From contig NZ_CP076544.1 of NCBI RefSeq assembly GCF_018885305.1, forward strand, positions 3,162,001-3,226,000: a stretch of DNA of 64,000 bases. The letters run 5' to 3'. Positions 52,769 to 63,610 of the stretch are shown piece by piece. Made by a program: the position numbers and the translations under genes. Position 1 is the stretch's first letter; each line of letters opens with the position of its first letter. Source of the stretch: Curtobacterium sp. L6-1. GTDB lineage: Bacteria > Actinomycetota > Actinomycetes > Actinomycetales > Microbacteriaceae. Below the pieces are notes generated by a model. The model did not search any database, was not told the origin of the DNA, and worked only from the letters and a program-made list of their open reading frames with translations.

Positions 52769-54394
52769 CCGTTCGAGCAGGTGTCGTTCCGTGACGTCGG
52801 CCAGGCCGAGCGTGCGGTAGCCGGCGGACTCGAAGAACACCGTCACGCGGTCGTCCTCCGTGCTCATGACCGTGCCGCGACCCCACTCGGCGTGCTCGAC
52901 GGGGGCGTCCGGCGGCCACTCGGCGTCGTGCGACCCGTCGGCGCCGTGCGCGTCGGCCCCGGTCGCGGTGCCGGCCGTGCACGTGTCGCAGTTGCCGCAG
53001 GGCTCGGGCAGCTCGTCCCCGAAGTAGCCGAGCAGGAACTGGCGGCGGCACCCGGACGTCTCGGCGAAGCGCCGCATCATCTCGATGCGGGACTCCTCGA
53101 CGCGCTCCCGCTCCTTCGCGTGGTCCTTCGCGAGCGCGGCCGCCGCCTCGGCGTCCCTCGGCCCGTCCGCCGTGCGGCGCAGGCCGTCCCGGTCGTCGAC
53201 GAGCGCACCGGCGTCGACCAGGGCGTTCACGACGCGGCCGGTGGTGCGTGCGGCGAGGCCGGACCGTCCGGCGACCTCGGAGCGGGCGATGCTGCCGTCG
53301 GCGGGCACCGCGTCGAACACGGCCCGGAGCGACGCCGGTCGGGGTGACCCCGAGGCGAAGAAGCGGCGGAGTCCGAGGTCCTCGGAGCGGTAGTGCAGCG
53401 TCGCGAGGCCCACGTCCCCGTCCCGCCCGGCACGACCGACCTCCTGGTAGTACGCGTCGACGGACTCGGGCACGTCGGCGTGCACGACGAAGCGGACGTC
53501 CGGCTTGTCGATGCCCATGCCGAACGCGCTCGTGGCGACGACGACGTCGAGGTCGCCGTCGAGGAACTCGTGGTGCACGTGCTCGCGGTCCCGCACCCGG
53601 AGCCCCGCGTGGTAGGCCTTCGCCCGTCGGCCCCTCTCGACGAGTTCGTCGGCGTACACGAGGGTCTCGGCGCGGGTGGCGACGTAGACGATGCCGGCAC
53701 CCTCGAGCCCCGCGACCTGGGCGATGACGGCTTCACGCTTCTCGTCCTCGTCCGTGTGCCGCTGCACCTCGAAGCGCAGGTTCGGACGGTCGAAGCCCGT
53801 GGCGACCACGAGCGGGTCGCGCATGCCGAGCCGCTCGACGATCTCGGCGCGCACCGGCGTCGAACCGGTCGCGGTCATGGCGAGCACCGGCGGGCAGCCC
53901 AGGCGCTCGACGACCTCGCCGAGCACGAGGTAGTCCGGGCGGAAGTCGTGGCCCCAGCTCGACACGCAGTGTGCTTCGTCGACGGTGACGAGCGCGACGC
54001 CGGCGTCCCGGAGCCTGTCGACGACCTCGTCCTTGGCGAGCTGCTCCGGCGCGAGGAAGACGTAGCGGGCCTCCCCGGAGGCGACGGCGTCCCACGCGTC
54101 CTCGAGCTCGCGGTGCGCCCGGGTCGCGTTGATCGTCACCGCGCGGGGTGCGTCCGGGTGGTCCTCGATCCCCACGACCTGGTCCTCCTGCAGGGCCACG
54201 AGGGGCGAGACCACGACGACGGGGCCGTCCAGTGCGAGGGCGGCGACCTGGTAGATCGCGGACTTGCCCGAGCCGGTCGGCATGAGGGCGAGGGCGTCGC
54301 GGCCCTCGAGGACGGCGTCGACCACGGTCTCCTGCGCGTCGCGGAGTTCCCAACCGAAGACCTCGGCGGTACGGGTACGGAGTTCGTTCTGCAC
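52763..54394 (-). CDS. recQ: RecQ-family ATP-dependent DNA helicase
   Basis: A 543-residue superfamily 2 helicase. Motif I is MPTGSGKSA, motif II DEAH lies in [18 protein letters not shown], motif V is [13 protein letters not shown] and motif VI is [13 protein letters not shown] four-Cys zinc site (C...C..C..C around CGNCDTC) follows. Instead of an HRDC domain, the C-terminus has [20 protein letters not shown], similar in form to the Tudor-like end of PcrA. The GTG start at 54394 is chosen where homology begins; the frame stays open to 54511. Role: recombination and fork repair. Confidence 0.9.
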   Translation of the reverse strand: MQNELRTRTAEVFGWELRDAQETVVDAVLEGRDALALMPTGSGKSAIYQVAALALDGPVVVVSPLVALQEDQVVGIEDHPDAPRAVTINATRAHRELEDAWDAVASGEARYVFLAPEQLAKDEVVDRLRDAGVALVTVDEAHCVSSWGHDFRPDYLVLGEVVERLGCPPVLAMTATGSTPVRAEIVERLGMRDPLVVATGFDRPNLRFEVQRHTDEDEKREAVIAQVAGLEGAGIVYVATRAETLVYADELVERGRRAKAYHAGLRVRDREHVHHEFLDGDLDVVVATSAFGMGIDKPDVRFVVHADVPESVDAYYQEVGRAGRDGDVGLATLHYRSEDLGLRRFFASGSPRPASLRAVFDAVPADGSIARSEVAGRSGLAARTTGRVVNALVDAGALVDDRDGLRRTADGPRDAEAAAALAKDHAKERERVEESRIEMMRRFAETSGCRRQFLLGYFGDELPEPCGNCDTCTAGTATGADAHGADGSHDAEWPPDAPVEHAEWGRGTVMSTEDDRVTVFFESAGYRTLGLADVTERHLLERV

Positions 54395-54521
54395 CCGATC
54401 GACGGTGCACGATCCGGCCTGGTCGGTCGCCCGGAGACGGCGTACCCCGGACGACAGGGGTCGGCGGCGGCGCGGGGCAGCGCGTTCTCCACCGGGGCAC
54501 CGCGCGTCCACCTGCCAGCGC

Positions 54522-54527
54522 TAGGCT
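54522..54527 (+). promoter_or_regulatory. candidate -10 box for sucCD
   Basis: TAGGCT, about 100 nt before the sucC start; the same hexamer precedes hen1. Confidence 0.4.
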
Positions 54528-54625
54528 CGGTCGCGGCCGTTGTCTCGACATCGAGCGACCCTCGATGTGGAGGCGCGACCGGACACCGATGCCGATCGCA
54601 CGAACCGTGCGGGAAGAAGAACAGC

Positions 54626-55795
54626 GTGGATCTTTTCGAGTACCAGGCCAGGGACCTCTTCGAGTCCTACGGCGTCCCCGTCCTCCAGGGGATCATCGCC
54701 GACACCCCCGAACAGGCGAAGGCGGCGGCCGAGCAGATCGGCGGCGTCGTGGTCGTCAAGGCGCAGGTCAAGGTCGGCGGCCGTGGCAAGGCCGGCGGCG
54801 TCAAGGTCGCGAAGACCCCGGACGAGGCCTTCGCGCACGCGCAGGCGATCCTCGGCCTCGACATCAAGGGCCACACCGTGCAGCGCGTCATGGTCGCCCA
54901 GGGTGCGGACATCGCCGAGGAGTTCTACTTCTCGGTGCTCCTCGACCGGGCCAACCGCTCGTACCTGTCGCTCGTCAGCGTCGAGGGCGGCATGGAGATC
55001 GAGCAGCTCGCGGTCGAGAAGCCCGAGGCGCTCGCGCGCGTCGAGGTGAACCCGCTGACCGGCATCAACCAGGAAGCCGGCGAGGCCATCGCGCGCCAGG
55101 CCGGGTTCCCCGGCGAGCTCGTCGAGCAGGTCGCCGGTGTGTTCGTCAAGCTCTACGACGTCTTCGCCGGTGAGGACGCCACCCTGGTCGAGGTGAACCC
55201 CCTCGTCCGCACGGGCGACGGGCAGATCCTGGCCCTCGACGGCAAGGTCACGCTCGACGAGAACGCCGACTTCCGCCACGAGGGGCACGCGCAGCTCGAG
55301 GACACCGCCAGCGAGGACCCGCTCGAGGCGAAGGCGAAGGCCCACGGTCTCAACTACGTCAAGCTCGACGGCCAGGTCGGCGTCATCGGCAACGGCGCCG
55401 GGCTCGTCATGTCGACCCTCGACGTCGTCGCCTACGCCGGGGAGCGCCACGGCGGCGTCAAGCCCGCGAACTTCCTCGACATCGGCGGTGGCGCCTCGGC
55501 CGAGGTCATGGCGAACGGCCTCGACGTCATCCTGGGTGACCCGCAGGTCAAGAGCGTCTTCGTGAACGTGTTCGGCGGCATCACCGCCTGCGACGCGGTC
55601 GCGAACGGCATCGTCGCCGCGCTCGGCATCCTCGGCGACGCGGCCACCAAGCCGCTCGTCGTGCGCCTCGACGGCAACAACGTGGACGAGGGTCGCCGGA
55701 TCCTGGCGGAGGCGGCACACCCGCTCGTCACCGTCGCCGCGACCATGGACGACGCGGCCGAGAAGGCCGCCGAACTCGCCGCAGCAGCGGCCTGA
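54626..55795 (+). CDS. sucC: succinate-CoA ligase (ADP-forming) beta subunit
   Basis: A 389-residue subunit with an N-terminal ATP-grasp domain. [19 protein letters not shown] is the typical start; [16 protein letters not shown] binds the nucleotide; LVEVNPLV has the metal-binding Asn. It interconverts succinyl-CoA and succinate with ATP formation in the TCA cycle. GTG at 54626 has GGGAAGAAG upstream. It pairs with SucD, 11 bp downstream. Supplying or draining succinyl-CoA may also affect the siderophore acyltransferase. Confidence 0.97.
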   Translation: MDLFEYQARDLFESYGVPVLQGIIADTPEQAKAAAEQIGGVVVVKAQVKVGGRGKAGGVKVAKTPDEAFAHAQAILGLDIKGHTVQRVMVAQGADIAEEFYFSVLLDRANRSYLSLVSVEGGMEIEQLAVEKPEALARVEVNPLTGINQEAGEAIARQAGFPGELVEQVAGVFVKLYDVFAGEDATLVEVNPLVRTGDGQILALDGKVTLDENADFRHEGHAQLEDTASEDPLEAKAKAHGLNYVKLDGQVGVIGNGAGLVMSTLDVVAYAGERHGGVKPANFLDIGGGASAEVMANGLDVILGDPQVKSVFVNVFGGITACDAVANGIVAALGILGDAATKPLVVRLDGNNVDEGRRILAEAAHPLVTVAATMDDAAEKAAELAAAAA

Positions 55796-55806
55796 AGGGA
55801 CTGACC

Positions 55807-56694
<888 letters not shown>

Positions 56695-56703
56695 CGGTGC
56701 GCT

Positions 56704-56747
56704 CGGACGGGAGGCCCGGTGCCGGCTGGCACCGGGCCTCCCGTCCG
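56704..56747 (+). terminator. sucCD terminator built from two GACGGGAGGC motifs
   Basis: A perfect 20-bp stem (56704-56723 with 56728-56747) and a GGCT loop, 9 nt after the sucD stop. Each arm contains one copy of the dispersed decamer. Confidence 0.9.
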
Positions 56748-56889
56748 TCCGTGGCCGGTCGTGCACGCGACGGGACCGGTGCGTGGCACCGGTCCCGTGG
56801 GACGCACCGCCTCCGGACGGGGTGCTCCCGACGAGCACCGGTCTTCCGCCGGAGCCGCGCGGCACCGGCGAGCGAGCAGGCCGCGGCCG

Positions 56890-56895
56890 TATCCT
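56890..56895 (+). promoter_or_regulatory. -10 box for leaderless DUF6350 gene
   Basis: TATCCT ends 7 nt before the ATG at 56903. Confidence 0.55.
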
Positions 56896-56902
56896 CGCTG
56901 CG

Positions 56903-58942
56903 ATGAACCGCCTGGGAACCGCTCTGCTCGCCGTGATCGAAGCGATCGTGACGGTGGGCGTCGGCGTGGGCATCGCGCTCGTCCCGCTCACCCTGCTGTG
57001 GGCGTTCGAGTACGGGCTCCAGGTCGACTGGGACGTCTTCTGGACCGCCGCCGGCAACGTCTGGCTGATCGGGCACGGGGTCGACGTCACGTTCTCGCTC
57101 GGTGCCGCTGCAGCGGAGGCCACGGGGCTCTCCGGCGCGTCCGCACCGATCGTCGTCACCCTCGCCGCCCTCGGGTTCGCCGTCGTCACCGCGTGGCTCG
57201 GCGGCCGTGCCGGGCGTCGGCTGGCCGAGACAGAGCACCGCGTCACGGGCGTCCTGGTGGGCACGGCGTCCGTCGCCGCCCTCGGACTGCTGGTGGCGCT
57301 CACCTCGACGACGACCGCCACCCACCCCGCCGTCTGGCAGGCGGTCGTCCTGCCCGCGCTGTGGTTCGGTGTGCCCGCGGTCGTCACGGCCGAGGTCTGC
57401 CGACGTCGCCGCGGGATGGCCGCCGACCCGGTGACCGCCCGCGTGGTGGACCTGGTCGGACGCATCCCCGCGGTGTGGCGAGCGGTGGTCGGCTTCGGGC
57501 TGCGCGCCGGGACGGTCGCGACCGCCTGCGTCGTGGCGGTCGCCGCCGTGCTGGTCGGGCTCCTGTTCCTCGGCTCCTTCGCCGAGGTCATCACGCTCTA
57601 CGAACGCTCGCACGCGGGCCTCGTCGGGGGCATCGCCCTGACGGTCGGCCAGCTCGCGTTCGTACCGGACTTCATCGGCTGGGCGACGTCGTGGCTCGTC
57701 GGGCCGGGCTTCGCGATCGGGTCGGGGTCGTCCGTGTCCCCGATCGGCACGACGCTCGGACCGCTGCCGGCACTCCCGGTGCTCGGGGCACTGCCCACGT
57801 CCGGGCACACCTTCGGCCTGGTCTGGATACTCGTCCCCGTCGTGGCGGGCTTCGCTGCCGGTGGTCTCCTGCGGCCGCGGCTCGTTCGGGCACTCGGAGC
57901 GGCCGACTCGGCCCTGCACCGGGCGCTCGGCGGTGTCGCCACGGGGCTGGTCGCCGGGCTGCTGACGGGCCTGCTCGCCGGGATGTCCTCCGGCTCGATC
58001 GGACCCGGACGCCTGGCCGAGGTCGGTCCGCACGCCCTCGTCGTCGGGGCCCTCGCGGCGCTCGAGGTCGGGGTCCCCGCGGTGGTCGCCCTCGCGATCG
58101 GCAGCGACCTCGTCCGGTTGCCCGAGCGGTCCTGGATCGGCGAGCGCTGGCACGAGGCCGAGGACGACGCCGCCACCGCGGACGCCACCCCGGAGCACGG
58201 CTCCCTCATCGCCGCGCTCGACGCAGCCGGCGCCGGGCGGACCACGGACGTGCACCGCTTCGTCGTGGACGAGGTGCACGAGCCGGTGACCCACGCGTCC
58301 GAGCCCGCGGCGGCCGACGCTGCTCGTCCGACCGAGACCGCACGCGCGACCGAGCGCGACGCCGACCACGTGATCGAGCCGACGACCGACGTCCCGCTGC
58401 CCGACTGGGCACGGACCGACGCCGTCGCCGGTGACCGCCTCACCGCGCCTCCGGCCGACGGCGCCCCCGCGAGCGGCCTCCGCGACAAGCTGCGGTCGGC
58501 TGCGTCCGGAGCGCGCGACCGGGCAGCCGACGTCCGCGACCGGGCCGGCAGCCTCCGCGACCGGGCCGGCAGCCTGCGCGACCGCGTCGGCGACCTGCGC
58601 CACCACGGCGGGGCGGACGGCCGGCCCACCGATGGTGATCGCGGCGACGGCGCTGCCGCCGGCACGGCGGACGCGGGCTCCGGTGGGACGCCCACGCCGC
58701 CGGTCCCGACGCACTCCGACGAGCAGCCCGCCTTCCCGTGGAGCACCGAGGAGTTCGTCGCCGGCCGTGACGACGCCGACCTGGACGGCATCGACGACCC
58801 GGCTCCCGCGCGCCCCGCCGCGTCGCCCGGCCCCACCGCCTGGTCGGGCAGCGCACGCCCGGCGGGCTGGGACACCACGGACCAGATCCCGGACGACGAG
58901 CTGCCGTGGTGGCGGCGCCCGAAGGACGACCCGGACGCGTGA
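56903..58942 (+). CDS. DUF6350 family multi-span membrane protein
   Basis: A 679-residue protein. The first 420 residues hold about ten membrane spans (for example LLAVIEAIVTVGVGVGIALV and VVLPALWFGVPAVVTAEVC), matching the DUF6350 family that sits upstream of purN in many actinobacteria. The last 250 residues are cytoplasmic, charged and low in complexity, with a repeated ARDRAADVRDRAGSLRDRAG helix-like stretch. Function unknown. ATG at 56903 is supported by a -10 box 7 nt upstream. It is a plausible envelope protein. Confidence 0.85.
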   Translation: MNRLGTALLAVIEAIVTVGVGVGIALVPLTLLWAFEYGLQVDWDVFWTAAGNVWLIGHGVDVTFSLGAAAAEATGLSGASAPIVVTLAALGFAVVTAWLGGRAGRRLAETEHRVTGVLVGTASVAALGLLVALTSTTTATHPAVWQAVVLPALWFGVPAVVTAEVCRRRRGMAADPVTARVVDLVGRIPAVWRAVVGFGLRAGTVATACVVAVAAVLVGLLFLGSFAEVITLYERSHAGLVGGIALTVGQLAFVPDFIGWATSWLVGPGFAIGSGSSVSPIGTTLGPLPALPVLGALPTSGHTFGLVWILVPVVAGFAAGGLLRPRLVRALGAADSALHRALGGVATGLVAGLLTGLLAGMSSGSIGPGRLAEVGPHALVVGALAALEVGVPAVVALAIGSDLVRLPERSWIGERWHEAEDDAATADATPEHGSLIAALDAAGAGRTTDVHRFVVDEVHEPVTHASEPAAADAARPTETARATERDADHVIEPTTDVPLPDWARTDAVAGDRLTAPPADGAPASGLRDKLRSAASGARDRAADVRDRAGSLRDRAGSLRDRVGDLRHHGGADGRPTDGDRGDGAAAGTADAGSGGTPTPPVPTHSDEQPAFPWSTEEFVAGRDDADLDGIDDPAPARPAASPGPTAWSGSARPAGWDTTDQIPDDELPWWRRPKDDPDA

Positions 58943-58959
58943 GCCCGACGCGCTCCCGC

Positions 58960-58965
58960 TAGGGT
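58960..58965 (+). promoter_or_regulatory. -10 box for leaderless purN-purH
   Basis: TAGGGT ends 6 nt before the GTG at 58972. Confidence 0.6.
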
Positions 58966-58971
58966 TGTGCC

Positions 58972-59565
58972 GTGCTCGAACTGGTCGTCCTGATCTCCGG
59001 TACCGGGTCGAACCTCCGAGCCCTGCTCGAGGCGACCCGTGATGCCGAGTACCCCGCCCGCGTCGTCGCGATCGGGGCGGACCGTGACGCCGAGGGCCTG
59101 CAGCTCGGCGAGGAGTACTCGATCCCGACCTTCACGGTCCCCTTCACCCGCTACGCGACCCGCGCCGAGTGGGGCGAAGCGCTCGCCGAGCAGATCCGCC
59201 CGTGGACGCCCGACCTCCTGGTGCTCTCCGGCCTCATGCGCCTGCTGCCGCCCGCGGTCGTGGCCGAGTTCGGGCCCTCGGTCATCAACACGCACCCCGC
59301 GTACCTCCCCGAGTTCCCCGGAGCCCACGGGGTGCGCGACGCCCTGGCCGCCGGCGTGACCGAGACCGGGGCGAGCGTCATCGCGGTGGACGACGGCGTC
59401 GACAGCGGACCGGTCCTGGCGCAGGAGCGGGTCCCCGTCCTGCCGCACGACACCGAGTCGACCCTGCACGACCGCATCAAGCCCGTCGAGCGCCGGCTGC
59501 TCATCCAGACCGTCCTCGACATCGCCACCGGACACATCGACCTGAAGGGCACCACCCCCGCATGA
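58972..59565 (+). CDS. purN: phosphoribosylglycinamide formyltransferase
   Basis: A 197-residue enzyme adding a formyl group from 10-formyl-THF to GAR, step three of purine synthesis. [16 protein letters not shown] is the N-terminal signature; [16 protein letters not shown] contains the catalytic Asn and His; [12 protein letters not shown] holds the catalytic Asp. The GTG is set by the -10 box 6 nt upstream. It overlaps purH by ATGA. Confidence 0.95.
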   Translation: MLELVVLISGTGSNLRALLEATRDAEYPARVVAIGADRDAEGLQLGEEYSIPTFTVPFTRYATRAEWGEALAEQIRPWTPDLLVLSGLMRLLPPAVVAEFGPSVINTHPAYLPEFPGAHGVRDALAAGVTETGASVIAVDDGVDSGPVLAQERVPVLPHDTESTLHDRIKPVERRLLIQTVLDIATGHIDLKGTTPA

Positions 59566-61199
59566 GCGTGCACGCCGCCGACCCCAGCCTGTACCGCGAC
59601 CGGGACGTCGTGCCCGTGCGCCGCGCCCTCATCTCGGTGAGCGACAAGTCCGGTCTCCTCGAGCTGGCCGGTGCCCTCGCCGACGCCGGGGTCGAGCTCG
59701 TGTCGACGGGGTCCACCGCGCAGACCATCCGTGACGCCGGGTACGCCGTCACCGACGTGGCGAGCGTCACGGGCTTCCCGGAGTCGCTCGACGGCCGCGT
59801 GAAGACCCTGCACCCGGCCGTGCACGCCGGGCTCCTCGCGGACCTGCGCCTGGCGTCGCACGAGCAGCAGCTCGCCGACCTCGGCATCGCGCCGTTCGAG
59901 CTGGTGGTCGTCAACCTGTACCCGTTCGTCGAGACCGTGGCCTCGGGCGCCGACACCGCGACCGTCGTCGAGAACGTCGACATCGGCGGCCCGGCCATGG
60001 TCCGCGCCTCGGCGAAGAACCACCCGAACGTCGCGATCGTCGTCTCCCCGTCCTCGTACGCCGAGGTCGTCGAGGCCGTCCGCGCCGGCGGCACCACGCT
60101 CGAGCTCCGGAAGCGCCTCGCCGCGCACGCCTTCGGGCACACCGCCGCCTACGACACCGCGGTCGCGGCGTACTTCGCCTCCGACGTCGTCGCGGCCGAC
60201 GGGTCCGCTGCGGTGGACGCCGCCGGCCAGGAGGCCCGTGCCGCGTTCCCGACGTCGCTCACGCTGTCCGCCGAGCTCGCCGACACGCTCCGCTACGGCG
60301 AGAACGCGCACCAGGCGGCGGCGCTGTACACGAGCACGGCCGGCACCGGCATCGCCCAGGCGACGCTGCTGCACGGCAAGGCGATGTCGTACAACAACTA
60401 CGTCGACGCCGACGCCGCAGTCCGTGCCGCGTACGACTTCAGCGAGCCGGCCGTCGCGATCATCAAGCACGCCAACCCGTGCGGCATCGCGGTGGGTGCC
60501 CCGGACGCGGTCGACCCGATCGCCTCCGCGCACGCCGCCGCCCACGCCTGCGACCCACTCTCGGCGTTCGGCGGGGTCATCGCGGCGAACCGTCCGGTCA
60601 CGCTCGCGATGGCCGAGACCGTGGCGGACATCTTCACCGAGGTCGTCGTCGCGCCCGCGTTCGACCCCGAGGCGCTCGAGGTGCTCTCGCGGAAGAAGAA
60701 CATCCGGCTGCTCACCCTGCCGTCGGACTTCGCACTCGACGACCGTGAGGTCAAGCAGGTCTCCGGTGGCTTCCTCGTGCAGGACGCCGACCGCTTCACC
60801 GGCTTCGACCAGTCCACGTGGACCCTCGTCTCCGGCGAGCCCGCCGACGAGCAGACCCTCGCCGACCTGGCCTTCGCGTGGAAGGCGTGCCGTGCGGTGA
60901 AGTCGAACGCGATCCTCCTGGCGGACCAGGGCGCGAGCGTCGGGGTCGGCATGGGCCAGGTCAACCGGGTCGACTCGTGCCACCTCGCGGTGAACCGCGC
61001 CGGGGACCGCGCTGCCGGATCGGTCGCCGCCTCCGACGCGTTCTTCCCGTTCGCCGACGGCCTGCAGGTGCTGCTCGACGCCGGTGTCCGTGCCGTCGCC
61101 CAGCCCGGCGGCAGCGTCCGCGACGAGGAGGTCATCGCGGCCGCGACGGCAGCCGGCGTGACGATGTACTTCACGGGCGAGCGCCACTTCTTCCACTGA
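59562..61199 (+). CDS. purH: bifunctional AICAR formyltransferase/IMP cyclohydrolase
   Basis: A 545-residue enzyme for the last two steps to IMP. The N-terminal MGS-like cyclohydrolase (about 18-150) has [20 protein letters not shown] and [13 protein letters not shown]. The C-terminal transformylase has [19 protein letters not shown], the catalytic KHANPCG and the closing [11 protein letters not shown]. Its IMP is substrate for guaB in this window. The ATG overlaps the purN stop. A small hairpin follows the stop. Confidence 0.97.
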   Translation: MSVHAADPSLYRDRDVVPVRRALISVSDKSGLLELAGALADAGVELVSTGSTAQTIRDAGYAVTDVASVTGFPESLDGRVKTLHPAVHAGLLADLRLASHEQQLADLGIAPFELVVVNLYPFVETVASGADTATVVENVDIGGPAMVRASAKNHPNVAIVVSPSSYAEVVEAVRAGGTTLELRKRLAAHAFGHTAAYDTAVAAYFASDVVAADGSAAVDAAGQEARAAFPTSLTLSAELADTLRYGENAHQAAALYTSTAGTGIAQATLLHGKAMSYNNYVDADAAVRAAYDFSEPAVAIIKHANPCGIAVGAPDAVDPIASAHAAAHACDPLSAFGGVIAANRPVTLAMAETVADIFTEVVVAPAFDPEALEVLSRKKNIRLLTLPSDFALDDREVKQVSGGFLVQDADRFTGFDQSTWTLVSGEPADEQTLADLAFAWKACRAVKSNAILLADQGASVGVGMGQVNRVDSCHLAVNRAGDRAAGSVAASDAFFPFADGLQVLLDAGVRAVAQPGGSVRDEEVIAAATAAGVTMYFTGERHFFH

Positions 61200-61213
61200 G
61201 TCCGGTCCGACCG

Positions 61214-61231
61214 GCACGCCGTTCGGCGTGC
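61214..61231 (+). terminator. purH terminator candidate
   Basis: GCACGCC (61214-61220) pairs with GGCGTGC (61225-61231) across a 4-nt loop, 14 nt after the stop. A second small hairpin (CCAGCAC with GTGCTGG, 61248-61264) follows. Confidence 0.5.
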
Positions 61232-61383
61232 GTCGACGAGCGAGCAGCCAGCACGAGGTGCTGGTTGCGCGCTGAGAGTCTCGGCCGATAGTCTGCAAGG
61301 CTCCGCGGCCTTCGCCGACGACCGCTCCACGGGTCGGCGGCACCACGGACACGACGGTGACGAAGACGACGACTGGAGTGACG

Positions 61384-61536
61384 ATGGACACGACGACCGG
61401 CACCACGGCAACGGCTGCCCGGACGGAACGGACGTCCACCGGCGGGACCACTCCCGACGCCCGGCCCGCCCTGCGGGCCGCCGCGCCGTACCCGTCCGCG
61501 GGGACGCCCGTCGTCCCGGCGCCGCACACCGCGTAG
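61384..61536 (+). CDS. possible 50-residue leader peptide before the ABC exporter
   Basis: ATG with GGAG about 7 nt upstream, then 50 codons starting [20 protein letters not shown] and ending HTA before TAG. It is rich in Thr, Ala and Pro. It lies in the 584-bp gap between purH and the exporter, after a promoter-like TAGTCT at 61289-61294, and is followed by a palindrome (61581-61610). This arrangement could allow translation-dependent control of the exporter. It may also be a chance frame in GC-rich DNA. Confidence 0.35.
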   Translation: MDTTTGTTATAARTERTSTGGTTPDARPALRAAAPYPSAGTPVVPAPHTA

Positions 61537-61580
61537 GGCTGCCCCCGCAGCCACCGGGCCGCAGCGGGCCCAGCAGGACC

Positions 61581-61610
61581 GAGCGCGAGGGACACGTGTC
61601 CCTGTCGCTC
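61581..61610 (+). promoter_or_regulatory. hairpin in the exporter leader
   Basis: AGGGACACGTGTCCCT is a perfect 16-bp palindrome flanked by GAGCG and CGCTC that extend the stem after a 2-nt bulge on each side. It sits 45 bp after the leader frame's stop and 174 bp before the exporter ATG. It is a candidate attenuator or protein site. The remainder of 61200-61783 holds nothing else I can name. Confidence 0.45.
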
Positions 61611-61783
61611 CCGACCAGGGGACCACCCGTCCACCGACCGACGCCGGACCAGCGGCGGCGGTCGCCGACGCGGGTGGACGCCTGGGCGACCAGACCACGC
61701 AACGCACCCCGGGCCTCCCGGCCGGTCAGGACGAGACCCGACCGACCGGCGTGACCCGGCACGAAGCACGAGGACGCAGAAGC

Positions 61784-63610
61784 ATGTCCCAGGTACCCCA
61801 CCGGGAACCGGCGCCGACACCGGCGCGCCCCTCCACCGCCCGCGCACTCGCGCGGCTGTGGCCCTACGTCAGGCCCTACCGATGGCGGCTGCTCGGCGGG
61901 ATGCTGGCGGCGCTCGGCGCCTCCGTCGTCGCGCTCGCCATCCCCTACGTCCTGCAGGCGCTCGTCGACGGACCGCTCGCGTCCGGCGACGGCGGCCTCA
62001 TCTGGCCCGCCGGCCTCGGCGTCCTCGCACTCGGCGTGCTCGAGGCGTTCTTCATCGCCTCCCGCCGGAAGATGGTCATGCGGCCGTCGACCCGCATCGA
62101 GGCGAGCATGCGGAACGCCCTGTACGCCAAGCTGCAGGACCTGCCGGTCGCGTTCCACGACCGCTGGGAGTCCGGGCAGCTGCTGTCCCGCTCGGTGTCC
62201 GACCTGTCGCTCATCCGCCGCTGGTTGGCCTTCGGCATCGTGCTGCTCGTCGTGAACGTCGTGACGATCGTCATCGGGTTCGCGGTGCTCTTCACCTTCG
62301 GGTGGCAGCTCGGCCTGATCTTCCTCCTCGCGTCGATCCCGGTGTGGGTGAACAGCGTGCTGTTCGAGCGGAAGTACTCGATCGTCGCCCGCCGCAGCCA
62401 GGACCAGGTCGGCGACCTCGCGACGAGCGTCGAGCAGTCGGTGCACGGCATCCGCGTGCTCAAGGCGTTCGGGCGCGGTCGGTACAAGCTCGACGAGTTC
62501 GCCGAGCAGGCCGAACAGCTGCGGGGCACCGAGATCGAGAAGGCCAAGGCCATCGCGGCGATCTGGCTGTGGCTCCTGCTCGTGCCGGACGTGGCGTTCG
62601 CGCTCTGCCTGCTCGCGGGCATCTGGCTCGCCAGCCAAGGGGACCTCAGCGTCGGCCAGCTGTTCGCGTTCTTCGCGACCGCCACGGTGCTGCGCTTCCC
62701 GATCGAGTCGATCGGCTTCTTCCTGTCGATGACCTTCGACACCCGGACCGCCGTCGACCGCTACTTCGAGGTGATGGACTCCGAGAACACCATCACCGAC
62801 CCCGCGGAGCCCAGGACGATCGCCGAACCGCACGGTGCGCTGTCGTTCAACGCCACGCACTTCCGCTACCAGGACTCCCCGGCGCAGTTCCCCGACCTGG
62901 TGGACGGCGTCGAGCTGCACCTGCAGCCGGGCGAGACGATGGCCCTGGTCGGGCTCACCGGCTCCGGCAAGACCACGCTGCTGGCGCTCGTGCCGCGGCT
63001 GTACGACGTCACCGGCGGCTCGGTCACGATCGACGGCGTCGACGTCCGCGACCTGACACGGGCGGACCTGCGTCGGCACGTGGCGGTCGCGTTCGAGGAC
63101 GCCACGCTGTTCTCGTCGAGCGTCCGCGACAACGTGCTGCTCGGGCGTCCGGACCTGTCCGGGGACGAGGCCGAGCGGGTCATGCGCGAGGCGCTCGACA
63201 TCGCGCAGGCGTCGTTCGTCGACGACCTGCCCGAGGGCGTCGACACCATGGTCGGCGAGGAGGGCCTGTCCCTCTCCGGCGGGCAGCGGCAGCGACTCGC
63301 CCTGGCGCGGGCGATCGCGGCCCGGCCGAGCGTGCTCGTCCTCGACGACCCGCTGTCGGCGCTCGACGTCGACACCGAGGCGCGGGTCGAGGCCGGCCTG
63401 CGTCGGGTCCTCGCGGAGACGACGTCGCTCATCGTCGCCCACCGTCCGTCGACCGTGACGCTCGCCGACCGGGTGGCGCTCATGGAGGACGGGCGCGTCA
63501 CCGCCGTCGGCACGCACGCCGAGCTGATGGCCACCAACGAGCACTACCGATCCGTCATCTCGTCGCTCGACGACGACGACGCGAAGGACCGACAGGAGGC
63601 GATGGCATGA
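61784..63610 (+). CDS. heterodimeric ABC exporter, subunit 1 (degenerate ATPase site)
   Basis: A 608-residue half-transporter with six membrane spans (about 25-320) and an ATPase domain. Walker A is GLTGSGKTT, the signature is [17 protein letters not shown], and the switch is IVAHRPS. The residue after Walker B is Asp ([12 protein letters not shown]) rather than the catalytic Glu, the mark of the degenerate site in heterodimeric exporters such as TM287/288. Its partner starts in an ATGA overlap. Likely exports drugs or peptides. ATG at 61784 has GAGGA upstream. Confidence 0.9.
   Translation: MSQVPHREPAPTPARPSTARALARLWPYVRPYRWRLLGGMLAALGASVVALAIPYVLQALVDGPLASGDGGLIWPAGLGVLALGVLEAFFIASRRKMVMRPSTRIEASMRNALYAKLQDLPVAFHDRWESGQLLSRSVSDLSLIRRWLAFGIVLLVVNVVTIVIGFAVLFTFGWQLGLIFLLASIPVWVNSVLFERKYSIVARRSQDQVGDLATSVEQSVHGIRVLKAFGRGRYKLDEFAEQAEQLRGTEIEKAKAIAAIWLWLLLVPDVAFALCLLAGIWLASQGDLSVGQLFAFFATATVLRFPIESIGFFLSMTFDTRTAVDRYFEVMDSENTITDPAEPRTIAEPHGALSFNATHFRYQDSPAQFPDLVDGVELHLQPGETMALVGLTGSGKTTLLALVPRLYDVTGGSVTIDGVDVRDLTRADLRRHVAVAFEDATLFSSSVRDNVLLGRPDLSGDEAERVMREALDIAQASFVDDLPEGVDTMVGEEGLSLSGGQRQRLALARAIAARPSVLVLDDPLSALDVDTEARVEAGLRRVLAETTSLIVAHRPSTVTLADRVALMEDGRVTAVGTHAELMATNEHYRSVISSLDDDDAKDRQEAMA

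Noticed and set aside
53393-54625. Upstream in-frame extension of sucC by about 410 codons
   Set aside because: It is antisense to recQ; sucC homologues begin at [12 protein letters not shown], where GTG at 54626 has a ribosome-binding site.
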